DNA of 64,000 nucleotides from Alphaproteobacteria bacterium. GTDB taxonomy: Bacteria; Myxococcota_A; UBA796; GCA-2862545. The stretch's first letter is position 1. Each line of letters opens with the position of its first letter. The notes under the pieces were generated by a model, which was not told the origin of the DNA, made no database searches, and saw only the letters and a list, made by a program, of their open reading frames with translations. The stretch spans positions 219,552-283,551 of the forward strand of contig JACKEQ010000005.1 of the NCBI GenBank assembly GCA_020632885.1, written 5' to 3'. This document shows, piece after piece, positions 39,237 to 49,500 of this stretch. The position numbers and the translations under genes were made by a program.

Positions 39237-41278
39237 TCAGGCCTTCGATGCGTCACCCCGCGCGAAGATGCTGGCGACGTAGGTGAGCACGTCCGACGCG
39301 CTGATCTCGTCGTAGCCGTAGTCGTCGATCAGCCGCTGCTTCACGATGTCGATCTTGGCCTGGGTGTCCTGGTCCACCGTGGAAGACACGAGGGACGTCA
39401 GCTTGATGCTGTCCTTGCTGTCCTCGAAGAGCTTCAGCTCCAGGGCGCGGTGGAGGCGCTCGTTCATCGTGTAGTCGAACGTGCGGCCCTTCAGCGCGAG
39501 GTCGGCGATGTAGTTCATCAGCTCCGACCGGAAGTCGTCCTTGCGGGTCTCGGGGATGTCGATCTTCTCCTCGATGCTCCGCATCAGGCGCTCGTTGGGC
39601 TCCTCGTACTGGCCGGTGAACGGGTTCTTCACCTTCTCCTTCACGATGTACGCGCGGAGGTTGTCGATGTAGTTCTCGGACAGCCGCTTGAGCGCGCCCT
39701 TGTCGGCCGCGATGGCCTTCTGGACCTCGTTCTTCACGATGTCGGTGTACTCCTCCTTCACGACCGCGAGGAGCTCCCGGTAGCGCTCGCGCTGGTCGTC
39801 GGAGATCAGGCTGTGGGCCTTCAGGCCACCCTCGAGCTCGTTGAGCACCATGAAGGGGTTCAGGCACCGCAGGTCGGGGTCGCGGACGAGCGCGTTCGAC
39901 AGCTTGTCCTGCACGTAGCGGGGGCTGATGCCCTCGAGGCCCTCGCGGACGGCCGCCTTGCGGAGCTCCTTGACGTGGTCCTCCGTGAAGCCGGGGATGT
40001 TCTTGCCGTCGTACAGCTTCGCCTTCTGCAGCACCGAGAGCTTGTGGTTCGTGGGCTCCTCGAGGCGCGTGAGCACCGCCCAGAGGGCCGCCATCTCCAC
40101 CGTGTGCGGCGCGATGAAGGCGTTCACCTTGCCCTTCTTGAAGTCCTTCTCGTAGATGCGCGACTCCTGCGAGGGGGCCGTGCAGTACGGGACGTCGATC
40201 TTGATGGTCCGGTCGCGGAGGGCTTCCATGTACTCGTTGTTCTCGAGCCGCCGGAACTCGGGCTCGTTCGTGTGCCCGAGGATGACCTCGTCGATGTTGG
40301 TCTGCGCAAACTTCTTGGGCTTGATCTTGTGTTCCTGGCTCGCCCCGAGCAGGTCGTAGAGGAACGCCACGTCGAGCTTCAGCATCTCGACGAACTCGAT
40401 CATGCCGCGGTTGGCGACGCAGAACTCGCCGTCGAAGTTGAACGCCCGCGGGTCCGAGTCGCTGCCGTACTCCGCGATCTTCCGGTAGTTGATGTCGCCG
40501 GTGAGCTCGGTGGAGTCCTGGTTCTTCTCGTCCTTCGGCTGGAACGTCCCGACGCCCACGCGGTCCTTCTCGGACAGCAGCAGACGGCGGACCCGGATGT
40601 GCTTCTGGAGCTCGAGGAAGTCGCCCGAGTAGCGGCGCATCAGCTCCTTGTAGTAGTGCCGGCAGACCGGGTTGAGCTCGCCCTTCACGGCGATCGGGTA
40701 CACGAGCTTCTTGCTCTTGTTGAGCGTGTCGAGCACCGCCGGGCGCGCGGCGTCCGGGACGAGGGCCAGGGGGTCCTCGTGCATCGGGGCGGGATCTCCT
40801 CACCGTCCACCACCCACGAGTACGTGTACATGCGGCCGGCGTCCTGGCGGCTGTACCACTCGAGCCCCTTCTTGAAGAGGCGGGCGATGGTCGACTTGGC
40901 CGACCCGACGGGCCCGTGGAGCAGGATGACGCGCTTCTCGGGACCGTAGCCGAGAGCCGCGGCGCGCAGGACGCGCACGAGCTTCATGAGGTGGATGTCG
41001 ATGCCGAAGACGCCGTCCTTCCCGTCGTCGAAGGGGTCGTCGAAGAACCGGTAGCGCGTGATGGTCTTCTTGTACTCCGTGTAGTCCTCCGCCCCGAAGC
41101 TCACGATCAGGTCGTAGAGGCGCTGGTACGCGTTCCGGGCGATGCCGGGGTCCTGCCGCACCAGCTCGAGGTAGTCCGCGAAGCTGCCTTCCCAGAGGAG
41201 GTTCTGGTAGTGCCCGCGGTCCTGGTGCGCTTCGATCAGGGACAGGAGCCCCGAACCGTTCGTTGCAGCGTCGCTCAT
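39237..41278 (-). CDS. prkA: PrkA serine protein kinase, one frameshift
   Basis: About 680 residues. The ATG at 41278 has AAGGAGAGAG upstream. The AAA-like kinase has P-loop HGPVGSAKST (121-130) and VFGIDIHLMKLVRVLRAAAL. After a missing base near 40791 (ATCCCGCCCCG) it continues with MHEDPLALVP, VYPIAVKGELNPVCRHYYKE, DEVILGHTNEPEFRRLENN, IKIDVPYCTAPSQESRIYEK and a C-terminal PrkA domain ending in YVASIFARGD. PrkA phosphorylates Ser/Thr on protein targets and controls stationary-phase and sporulation regulators in other bacteria. It heads the operon. Confidence 0.94.
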
Positions 41279-41594
41279 CCATCTCTCTCCTTGGGCGGCT
41301 GGCGGGGGCGTTCGACCCCGCCGGGTGACCATCCGAGCCGTCCGACATCGTCGGTGGGTGGGCTGCGGATGCGAGAGCGGGAGGTCAGGTGGTCGTGGTT
41401 CGAGGGCCTGGGCCCCGTGCTTCCAGTATGGGCACGAACCCCTGGAACCTGTTGTAAAGTCCGGTCATCGCCCGATCACCGCGACGATCGCAGGCCATTT
41501 GACGACCTTCGACCTCCTCTCTCGCGATTCCGAGCACAGAGGGCACACCCGGACCGCCCGGGAGCGCCCCCGCGGGTGCGATGCGCCACCGAGG
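41279..41594. other. Upstream region of the prkA operon
   Basis: These 316 bases contain the prkA ribosome site (AAGGAGAGAG) and, about 165-185 bases upstream of prkA, a lower-GC patch (TTGTAAAG, CCATACT on the minus strand) that may hold the promoter. No convincing -35/-10 pair or gene is visible. Confidence 0.3.
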
Positions 41595-41915
41595 CTACCG
41601 GAGGCGTCCGAGAGACACCGGGACGTCGTCGGGACCCTCGCCATGGGCGTGCCTGGCCGCCAGGATCGCGCGTTCGATCACCTCGCGGACCTCGTCCAGG
41701 CGGGCGAACGGGATGTCGTGACCCAGGACGTCCCGCCGGAAGCGGCTGTCGAGCACCAGACGGCGCTCGTCCAGGTGGAAGGTCGTCTCCACCGGAAGGC
41801 GCTCTCCGTCCAGGGAGACGCCCTGACGGTCCACGGCGATCTCGGCGATCGACCAGCGCCACACGCCCGACCGGACGCGGAGGACGACGCCGGTGGCGGT
41901 GGCCTCGAGCCTCAC
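41595..41915 (-). CDS. Small hypothetical protein coupled to DUF2237 gene
   Basis: 106 residues. The GTG start overlaps the DUF2237 stop by four bases (GTGA), with GGAGG immediately upstream. Beta-strands at the start (VVLRVRSGVWRWSIAEIAVD, GVSLDGERLPVET) resemble a PH-like domain, followed by a helix (LDEVREVIERAILAARHA). No known family. Confidence 0.6.
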   Translation of the reverse strand: MRLEATATGVVLRVRSGVWRWSIAEIAVDRQGVSLDGERLPVETTFHLDERRLVLDSRFRRDVLGHDIPFARLDEVREVIERAILAARHAHGEGPDDVPVSLGRLR

Positions 41916-42289
41916 GCCTCCGCGCCGCCCCAGGCGTGCTCCATCAGGAGCTCCAGGGGCACGATCTGCAGCGCGGCGGCGTGGGTCGCCTCGAGGTCGA
42001 CAGGGCAGCCGACCCCGCGCTCTGCGGCCACCCGCCAGCTCGCGGCGCACACGCACCAGCAGTCGCCCGGCCGGAGGCCCGGGAAGCCGTGCTCCACCAT
42101 CGGGGTCACGAGGTCGTTCCCGTGGGCCCGGAGCTCCTCCAGGAAGGCGTCCGTCACCCGCGCGCACACGGTGTGGGACCCCCGGTCGCGGGCGTCGGTG
42201 TTGCAGCATCCGTCGCGGAACCACCCGGTGAGCGGGTCGTGCGAACAGGGCTTCAGGGGCGTGCCGAGGACGTTGAGCGAGGCGAGCAT
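41912..42289 (-). CDS. DUF2237 family protein
   Basis: 125 residues matching the whole family: NVLGTPLKPCSHDPLTGWFR, DGCCNT, HTVCARVTDAFLEEL, GNDLVTPM, FPGLRPGDCWCVCAASW and the ending LQIVPLELLMEHA. The many conserved Cys and His suggest a metal site or disulfides; no function is established for the family. It is followed by the coupled small protein. Confidence 0.88.
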   Translation of the reverse strand: MLASLNVLGTPLKPCSHDPLTGWFRDGCCNTDARDRGSHTVCARVTDAFLEELRAHGNDLVTPMVEHGFPGLRPGDCWCVCAASWRVAAERGVGCPVDLEATHAAALQIVPLELLMEHAWGGAEA

Positions 42290-42331
42290 GGGGCCCTCCT
42301 ACACCCCCGCCCCGCTCGACGTCCACGCCCG

Positions 42332-42940
42332 TCAGGTCCCGGGCGTACGACCCACGACGTCGATCACGAACGTCAGCGGATCGGCGTTGCGCAGGCTGCC
42401 CAGCAGCGCGGAGAACGGCACGAGACCCCAGGCGCCGTGGGCCATCTCGAAGGTCCCGCGGGCCCGGAGGCGCTCCCCGTCGGCCTCGATGCGCATCTTC
42501 GCCGCAACGGGCGCACCCACGCCGTGGATCGCGAGCGTGCCGTGCACCACGGCTCCCCCGGCGGCCGGCTCGCACTTCGACGAGGTGAACGACACCTCCG
42601 GGAACATGTCCCCCTCGAGCTGGTGGCGACCCAGCATGTTCTTCGTGATCGCCTTCTTGTCGCCGTCGGAGGTCTCGCCGTCCAGACCCGCCCAGCCCCA
42701 GGAGGCCAGGGGGTCCACCGCCAGCGCCGTGACAGGGAAGCGGATCGACACCGCACAGGACGCCAGGTCCCCCTCCTCCCAGTCGACCGTGCCCACGAAG
42801 TCGGTGGCCGCGACCACGTGGTCGTGGCCCGCCACGAGGGCCTCGCGGTCGTAGCGCACGACCACGTACAGGCGGCTGTCGTCGGGCTCCAGCGCGTAGG
42901 GGGCGGCGAAGGCGGACAGAGCGGTGAGCAGCAGGGACAT
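42332..42940 (-). CDS. YceI family periplasmic protein
   Basis: 202 residues with GAGGAGATGAC before the ATG. A short signal (MSLLLTALSAFAAPYAL) is followed by the YceI lipocalin-like barrel: DSRLYVVVRYDREALVAGHD, FVGTVDWEEGDLASCAVSI, KNMLGRHQLEGDMFPEVSFT and VHGTLAIHGVGAPV. YceI proteins bind polyisoprenoid-type lipids in the periplasm in some cases. An isoprenoid-synthase-like gene lies 10 kb away, but no direct link is shown. Confidence 0.88.
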   Translation of the reverse strand: MSLLLTALSAFAAPYALEPDDSRLYVVVRYDREALVAGHDHVVAATDFVGTVDWEEGDLASCAVSIRFPVTALAVDPLASWGWAGLDGETSDGDKKAITKNMLGRHQLEGDMFPEVSFTSSKCEPAAGGAVVHGTLAIHGVGAPVAAKMRIEADGERLRARGTFEMAHGAWGLVPFSALLGSLRNADPLTFVIDVVGRTPGT

Positions 42941-43017
42941 GTCATCTCCTCGGTGAACGGGCAGGGGCTCCGCCCTCCCGGTGTGACCAGGTCGGCGGGG
43001 AAGGTGTGGCGGGGACG

Positions 43018-43674
43018 TCAGTCCTCGGCGTCCAGGAGCTCGAAGGCGTTGTCGAGGCGGGCCTCGAGGGCCGCGCGCAGCGCGTCGTTGGCGCCGGGCT
43101 CGATCCGGATCCCGTCCGGCCCGACGACCGCACCGGCGAGGTCGATCCCATCGAGCAGGACGGCCATGTCGAAGGCGACCTGGAGGGTGGACCCCAGCTC
43201 GTCGATCGGCAGGGGCGCCGGTGGGCGGACGTCGATGTCGAAGTCGCGGGTGGACCGGAACAGCCAGGGCGTGCCGTCCGGCAGCACACCCGAGAGGGCC
43301 AGCGTGTGGCCCACGAGCTCCGCGGGCCCCGCCGGTGCGGGCTCCAGGCGCAGGCGCGCCCGGCAGTACGTGGCGCTCGGCAGCTCCACCTCGATCGGCA
43401 GGGGATCCGCGGCGTCGCGGACCAGCGGCCCGTCCACGTCCACCTCGGTCTCCGGCGGCGTGTCGCAGACCTCGGCATGCACGAGCCGCAGCCGGTCGAT
43501 CGCGAGGAGCGCCGTGTCGACCGAGAGCACGCCCGCCGGCCCCTGGACCTCCACGAGCGCCGGATCGGACGTGCGGGCCCGCAGCTCCACGGACGCGTCC
43601 ACCGGATTGCCGGTCTCCGTCACCCCACAGGCCGCCAGGGCCAGCAGGACGAGCGCGAGGGTGACGACCTTCAT
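43018..43674 (-). CDS. Lipoprotein paired with TIGR02147 gene
   Basis: 218 residues. The start overlaps the stop of the TIGR02147 gene by four bases (ATGA), with GAGGAG five bases upstream. The signal ends with the lipobox LALAAC, and the mature part begins CGVTETGNPVDASVEL. Two further Cys occur (AEVCDTPP, ATYCRARL). The body is beta-rich. The gene pair TIGR02147 plus a small lipoprotein is a recurrent arrangement in this type of genome, as far as I recall; function unknown. Confidence 0.75.
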   Translation of the reverse strand: MKVVTLALVLLALAACGVTETGNPVDASVELRARTSDPALVEVQGPAGVLSVDTALLAIDRLRLVHAEVCDTPPETEVDVDGPLVRDAADPLPIEVELPSATYCRARLRLEPAPAGPAELVGHTLALSGVLPDGTPWLFRSTRDFDIDVRPPAPLPIDELGSTLQVAFDMAVLLDGIDLAGAVVGPDGIRIEPGANDALRAALEARLDNAFELLDAED

Positions 43675-44544
43675 GGAGACTCCTCGGGGGCGACGGACAG
43701 TGGGAAGAGCTGCAGGTTGAGCTGGACCACCCGCGTGGGGTCCTCGCAGGCGGCGGCCACGAGCGCGATGAGCTCGCGACGGAAGGCGACGATGCGCTCC
43801 TTCACCTCGGCGAGCACGGCATCGTCCGCCGCGAAGGTGAGGGAGGAGATGTCGCGCTCCTCGCGCGCCACGAGGTCGATGGACCGGCTGGCGCGCTCCA
43901 TCATCGTGCGGTGGAAGTTGGCGACGTGGAGGCTGCGGGTCTCGGGACCCGTGGTGAGCACGGCGTCGGTCTGCTGGAGCCGACCGCTCGCGTCCCGCGC
44001 CACCAGCCCGAGCTCCTGGAGCACCCCGAGGGCCTCGGCGGCCTCGGCCCGGCCGATGGGCGGCACCAGGGCGCGGGCGATCCAGGCGGGTCCTCGCGGA
44101 AGGACGGCAGCGCCACGAGCTCCCGGATGGCCGGCAGGTACCAGGTGGCGTGGTACTGGGCGTGCCGCGCGTCGAGGTGGTGGGCCTCCGGGACCGCCGG
44201 TAGGTGAGCAGACGGTCGTAGGCTGCGTTGCGCTCCGCACCCGTCGAGCTCCTCGAGAATGCGGCGAGATCGAGGAAGTAGGCGGACGCCTCTCCCACGA
44301 GGCCCACGGCGTCGGCGTAGCGGACGGCCATCTCCGCGGTGAGGGGGCGCTCCCCGTCGATCACCCGCTTCAGGTGGTTCGGGGACGCCAGCCCCGCGCG
44401 CCGGGAGAACGCCCGGTAGGAGAAGCCCCGACCCTCGGCCTTCCGCGCCTCGTAGTACGCGGCCAGGAAGGCGCGCACGTCCAGGTACTGGAAGACGTCG
44501 ACGGGACAGGGGGCGCGAAGGCGGATGGGCTCGGTGGCTGGCAC
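43671..44544 (-). CDS. TIGR02147 (DUF4423) family protein, two frameshifts
   Basis: About 290 residues, likely GTG start at 44544 with GAGG upstream. The N-terminus DVFQYLDVRAFLAAYYEARK and the HTH-like FSYRAFSRRAGLASPNHLKR are typical. After shifts near 44204 and 44094 the middle reads AQYHATWYLPAIRELVALPS, and the end has GLVARDASGRLQQTDAVLTT, FHRTMMERASRSIDL and EERDISSLTFAAD. Members are thought to be DNA-binding regulators. A perfect palindrome upstream (44599-44615) is a natural candidate for autoregulation. Confidence 0.82.
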
Positions 44545-44598
44545 GTCCTCAACATGACCCACCGACCGGGGGTCGACCACCTCCGCATCGACAGAAAC

Positions 44599-44615
44599 GT
44601 ATCCCGTTGGGATAC
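44599..44615. promoter_or_regulatory. Palindromic operator GTATCCC-N3-GGGATAC
   Basis: A perfect 7+7 inverted repeat (GTATCCCGTTGGGATAC) lies 55 bases upstream of the TIGR02147 start, in the divergent region with the haem-binding lipoprotein. Half-sites GGATAC recur at 44691-44696 and 44709-44714, 18 bases apart, close to the plus-strand gene, and ATATCCC occurs near 44629. The local GC content is lower than around it. Confidence 0.55.
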
Positions 44616-44724
44616 ACATCCTCGCACCATATCCCTTGTCCAGGCCCTATTGGCCGCTAGAAATGAGACATCGTCTCCGAAATGTCCTCCGGATACACCA
44701 CCTCACTCGGATACAGGAGCTCCC

Positions 44725-45150
44725 ATGCGACGCCTCGTGCCCCTCCTCCTCGCCATCGGCTGTGGCCTCCCGGACAACCCGCCCGTGTCGCGGGAGATCC
44801 GCTGGATCGACGCCGAGACCGAGGATCTCGCCCGGCGGGCCTGCTACGACTGCCACTCCAACGAGACCGAGTGGAAGGGTTCTCACCGGTGGCCCGTGGT
44901 GAACAGCATCGTCCGCAGCGACGTGCGCCGGGCGCGCTGCCACATGAACTTCTCCGCCTGGGACGGTCCGAACGAGGACGCGTGGGAGGCGCCCGAGGCT
45001 CTGCTGGACGGCGAGATGCCCCTCCGGATGTACGTGCGGTCCCACGAGGAGGCGCGGCTCACGGACGCGGAGATCGTGGCGCTGGCGGAGGGTCTGGAGG
45101 CCACCTTCCGCCTCGACCCTCCGCTTCCTGGCGAGCCCTGCGACGACTGA
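44725..45150 (+). CDS. Haem-binding domain lipoprotein
   Basis: 141 residues, AGGAG five bases before the ATG. The signal ends with lipobox LAIGC (Cys13). RRACYDCHSNETEW carries the CxxCH covalent-haem motif in the setting of the haem-binding domain family, with DVRRARCHMNFSAWDG and PLRMYVRSHEEARLTDAE following. Inferred role: periplasmic electron transfer or haem-linked sensing. Divergent from the TIGR02147 gene and sharing its GGATAC half-sites. Confidence 0.85.
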   Translation: MRRLVPLLLAIGCGLPDNPPVSREIRWIDAETEDLARRACYDCHSNETEWKGSHRWPVVNSIVRSDVRRARCHMNFSAWDGPNEDAWEAPEALLDGEMPLRMYVRSHEEARLTDAEIVALAEGLEATFRLDPPLPGEPCDD

Positions 45151-45205
45151 GCTCTCGGGAGCGGAGCCCTCGCGACCGGGCCACGCGGTGAGGGTCCACC
45201 CCAGC

Positions 45206-45631
45206 TCAATCCGCCTCCAGGACCCCCACGCATTCTCCATCGGTCGTCCACTGGACCAGCGCCCGAGCCATGGTTCTTCGAGGACATGGCGATCGCCACC
45301 CCCCGTGCGGCGAAGGGCCCGGGATCTCCCGTACATTCGGTGCGACTGGTCGTACTCTCCACGATCCACTCGTCTGCCAGGCGCCATGCACGAACTGGGG
45401 GACTCCCGGGGGCAGTTGGTGGACGCCGGCATAGCAGATGGCTCGCTCTTCCGACTCGGCGCCGGCTCGCAGCCTGGCATCACAGCAAGCGAAGCCGTCG
45501 CGAAACCCGACGCTGGCCTCACAGGCGTGTCCGAGCTCCAGAGGGTCGACACCCTCTTCTTCACCTGATGTTGCACATCGGGTGACCAGCGCGACGGTCA
45601 GGACGGCGGCGAGTGCGCGCCGCGGTGTCAC
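45206..45631 (-). CDS. Putative lipoprotein, Cys-rich
   Basis: 141 residues from the GTG at 45631 (GGAGG seven bases upstream). The N-terminus MTPRRALAAVLTVALVTRC is signal-like, with Cys as a possible lipid site, though Arg before it is atypical. Several Cys follow (HACEASVGFRDGFACCDARL, AICYAG, DGECVG). No family known. The start of a repeat array lies 100 bases upstream. Confidence 0.5.
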   Translation of the reverse strand: MTPRRALAAVLTVALVTRCATSGEEEGVDPLELGHACEASVGFRDGFACCDARLRAGAESEERAICYAGVHQLPPGVPQFVHGAWQTSGSWRVRPVAPNVREIPGPSPHGGWRSPCPRRTMARALVQWTTDGECVGVLEAD

Positions 45632-45730
45632 GGACACGCCTCCAGAGCGGATCCCGACGTCGTCGTTCGGCAGGTCCACCCGGGATGACGGGAATCGAGC
45701 ATCCGATGATCGTAGCTCATCCTGGAGGCG

Positions 45731-46545
45731 AGTCACAAGCTTGAAGGCGCAGGCAGACCAGCGCGCAGCGGCCGGAGGGAGCGGAGTGAAGAGCTCCCCG
45801 CCGGGAGGCCGCCCGCCGAGGCACTCCTCCGGAACGCCGGGAAGTCCGACCCTTCCACACCCGCCAATCCGAGAAGTCCGGGATTCCCGCTGTCCGTCCA
45901 CGCGCGTACGACGGCCTCCCGCCCCCCGACGACCTCCACCGAGAACCCCCGACGCCTCGACCCGGCACCAAACCCCGCCATCAGGACCCGGGCCTGAAGA
46001 CCAGCAGTCACAAGCTCGAAGGCGCAGGCAGACTCGCGCGCCCTGGTGCGCGATATGCCGACCGCGCCGAGGGCCGGCAAGGCCGCTCCAGCGGCCGCGC
46101 AGCGACCGGAGGGAGCGGAGTGATCAGCTCCCCGCCGGGAGGCCGTCCGCCCACGCACCCTTCCGGAACGCCGCGAAGTCCGACCCTTCCACACCCGCCA
46201 ATCCGAGAAGTCCGGGATTCCCGCTGTCCGTCCACGCGCGTACGACGGCCTCCCGCCCCCCGACGACCTCCACCGAGAACCCCCGACGCCTCGACCCGGC
46301 ACCAAACCCCGCCATCAGGACCCGGGCCTGAAGACCAGCAGTCACAAGCTCGAAGGCGCAGGCAGACTCGCGCGCCCTGGTGCGCGATATGCCGACCGCG
46401 CCGAGGGCCGGCAAGGCCGCTCCAGCGGCCGCGCAGCGACCGGAGGGAGCGGAGTGATCAGCTCCCCGCCGGGAGGCCGTCCGCCCACGCACCCTTCCGG
46501 AAGGCCGAGAAGCCCGACCCTTCCACACCCGCTCATCCGAGAATC
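45731..46545 (-). repeat. Left array: three tandem copies of a 334-bp repeat
   Basis: Copies begin at 45731 (275 bp, with an internal deletion of about 59 bp), 46006 (334 bp, complete) and 46340 (about 205 bp, ending at the DUF4132 stop). Each starts AGTCACAAGCT on the plus strand. Copies 2 and 3 are almost identical over their shared length. On the minus strand each complete unit keeps an open frame with ACAFELVTAGLQARVLMAGF and VVRAWTDSGNPGLLGLAGVE, ending in GLPAGS and stop. The same family occurs in opposite orientation at 60121-61400. No transposase. Confidence 0.92.
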
Positions 46546-46549
46546 CCGA

Positions 46550-49500
46550 TCAGCCGGCCGCGCGCGCCAGATCGCGCACCACCTCCGAGTACGTCACGGA
46601 CGGCACGTCCTCCCAGCGCGGGACGTCCACGAGCTCCACCTCGCGGATGCGCTGGTCCTCGGCGTCGTCGCCACTGGCGGGGAATCCGGGCTCCAGGTGC
46701 AGGCGCACCTCCCCCTCCCCCGCCGGACGCACGAACGTCGCGATCCACGAGTCGTGCCAGGGCGACCAGGCCCCCCGCGCCAGCCCACGCACCGCGCCGT
46801 AGGGCAGCGTCGTCCCGATCAGCCCGGCCAGCACGCCGTCTCCGGGGGTGTACGTCGCGCGGCCGAGCTGGTCGAAGGGCTGCAGGACCGCGTAGTCCGC
46901 GAAGAGCGTCGACCACGCAGAGAGGTCGTCGAGATCGAGCGGATGGGCCACCGTGACCCGACAGGTGGCCGGCAGCTCGAGGGTCTCGTCGTCCACGTCC
47001 GCGAGCGTGCCGTCCTCCGCGACCCGGAAGGCCGGTCCGCCCACCACCCGCCACACCAGGCGACGCGCGAGGTGCACGACCAACAAGTGGCCCACCATGT
47101 GCTCCAGGAACACGTCCGCCGCGATCTCCCGCCCGGTGACCATCGTGCGCTCGAGCCGCGCGAGCAGCACCGAGGCCACCGACGCCGCGTCCTTCTTCAG
47201 CCCGGTCAGACGGGCCTTCGCGGCCTTCGCCAGGGCCGGGTCGTCGCCCTTCCCCGGCTTGGGCAGCGACTTCAGCACCTTGCCGTCCTCCCCGTACAGC
47301 ACGGGCTTCAGGTGCTCGTCGAAGCGCACCGCGAACGTCCGCCCACCGAAGTCCAGGCTCACCGCCCCTCCCCGCTGGTCGTCGTCGAGCCCGAGCCGCG
47401 GGACCAGCCGGTCCTGGAGCGCGTCCACCGTCAGCCCCCGGATGTCGGCGAGCAGCGCGATGCGGTCGGCCGCGGCCGCCTTGAACGCGGGGTACTTCGA
47501 GCGCTCGGCGAGCAGGTCGATCTGCACGAGGGCCGTCTCGCTGCCTGCGACGAGCAGCGCGTCCAGCGCGAGCTGCGCCCGGGCGCTCGCCTTGTTGCCC
47601 GGCCAGTCCCGCGCGAGGGCCGCCAGCTGCCGGATCTCCGCGTCCCCGCCGAGGAAGCCCACCGCCATCATCGCCCACGACTGCTTGGGGTCCGCCCCCG
47701 CCGCCATCCACGCCTCGAACAGCGCCCACGCGAAGGCCGCCCGCGTCGCAGGGTCCAGAATGGCACGGGCCTCCACCACGGCCGGATGCACCGCGTCCGG
47801 CGTGGACACCGCGAGCCGCTCGAGCAGGGCGTGCACGGCGTCCGCGTCGAGAGCGACCCCGTCGCGCGACGGCGTCGGCAGCGACGCGGGATCCGCGAAC
47901 CCGGGGAGCTTCGGACGCTTCGCCTTCGGCGCCAGGAGCCAGTCGTCGTCGAGCAGACCGCGGACGGTGTCCGCCACCCCGATCGCCGCCGCGTCCACCA
48001 GGATCGCGTCGCGGTGCCCGATGCCGGCGAGGTAGCGCAGCACCTGCCCCGAGGCGTCGGCGAGCTTGCGGTCGCCCTCCAGCCCGTCGAGCGCCCCTGC
48101 CCACGCGTGGCGCGGATGGCGCGTGATCCACGCCCGGCACGGCACGCGCTGGGCCTTGCCCGCGAATCCGAGGGCCAGCGGCGCGAACAGGACCGTGGAG
48201 CCGAACGGCAGGGCGAAGGGCACGTAGCTGGAGAGGTCGAGGTCGAGCAGCGCCCGCAGGAACGGGATCACCCGGGTGCCCCAGCGGACGAGCGCGGCCC
48301 CCAGACCCCAGCGGTGGTGGCCCTGCGGATCCACGCCGAGCGCCAGCAGCCGGTCCAGGAAGCGCTCGGGCAAATGGGCGAGGTCGCCCGCGGCAGTCGG
48401 CAGCGCCCAGCGCTCGCGATGCGCCATCCACGCGTCCTGTCCGGCCGTGTCGAGAGAGCCGAGGGCCACACCGTCCCACGTCGGTGCCTGGGCTTCGTAG
48501 CCGTCCGCGGCCTCCCGCCAGTCCACCCCGTCCGGCACGGCGATCCGCGTGGGGACGACCTCGGCGCGGACCACCGGCGGCGGCAGGTAGGCCGAAGGGG
48601 TCCCATCGAGCACGGGCTCCGGGCTTTGCCCAAGCGTCAGGGGCACGGCACCCCGGACGGCCTCCACGAGGTCCGGCGCGTTCGCCGCGAGCCAGACGTC
48701 CACCGCCTCGCCCCGGACCTGCCGGGCCAGCGCGACGGCCTCGAGCCCCCACCGCCGTCCGAGCGCGTGCTCCCCCACCATCGGCGGCAGCGCGCGGTCG
48801 TCGTCGAAGTGGGCGAGCAGGAACAGCCAGCAGCCGTTGTAGACCTCGCTGTCCTCGAAGGGGTAGGAGACCTTCATCGCCGCGATGGCCTCCACGGCCT
48901 CCCCGCGGGCCTGATCGAGCACGCCCGCCAGGTACACACCACCCGCGAAGAACTCGTGCCGCACGCGGTCGTTGACCGCCCGGAAGCGCGCCAGCCCGGC
49001 GAGATCGGTGGACGCGAGGCCCCCCGCGTTGAGCTCGTCGTTGCCGAAGCCCCGGCCCACGCAGGCCTTCAGAGCGATGTCGTGGAGCCGCCGGGCCAGA
49101 GGGTCCTCGCTGCGCCCCACCGGCAGGAGGAAGCTCGCGGCCCAGGCGATGTGCGCCGGCGTACGGCCCACGTACGACTTCTGCCGCGCCCGGCCCACGG
49201 CCTCCTCGTAGCCCGCCTCCACCGCCTCCCGGGCGGCCGTGTACACGTCGGCCTCGGCGATGGCGAGCAGCTCCCGCAGCCGCTCGAAGTACGCCATGCG
49301 CTGGTAGGGCAGCTCGTCGCGGATGCCGAGGAGCGCGCGCCGGCAGGCCTCGGGGAGCCCCAGGCTCGCGACCAGGAAATCCGCAGCCCTCGCATAGGTG
49401 AGGTCGCCGAGGTTCCCGGCCACCAACGCGCCGCTGTAGCGCTCCAGGAGCCGCTCCAGGAGCAGGACGTCCTCGTCCTCGGAGCCGACCCGGGCGTCCA

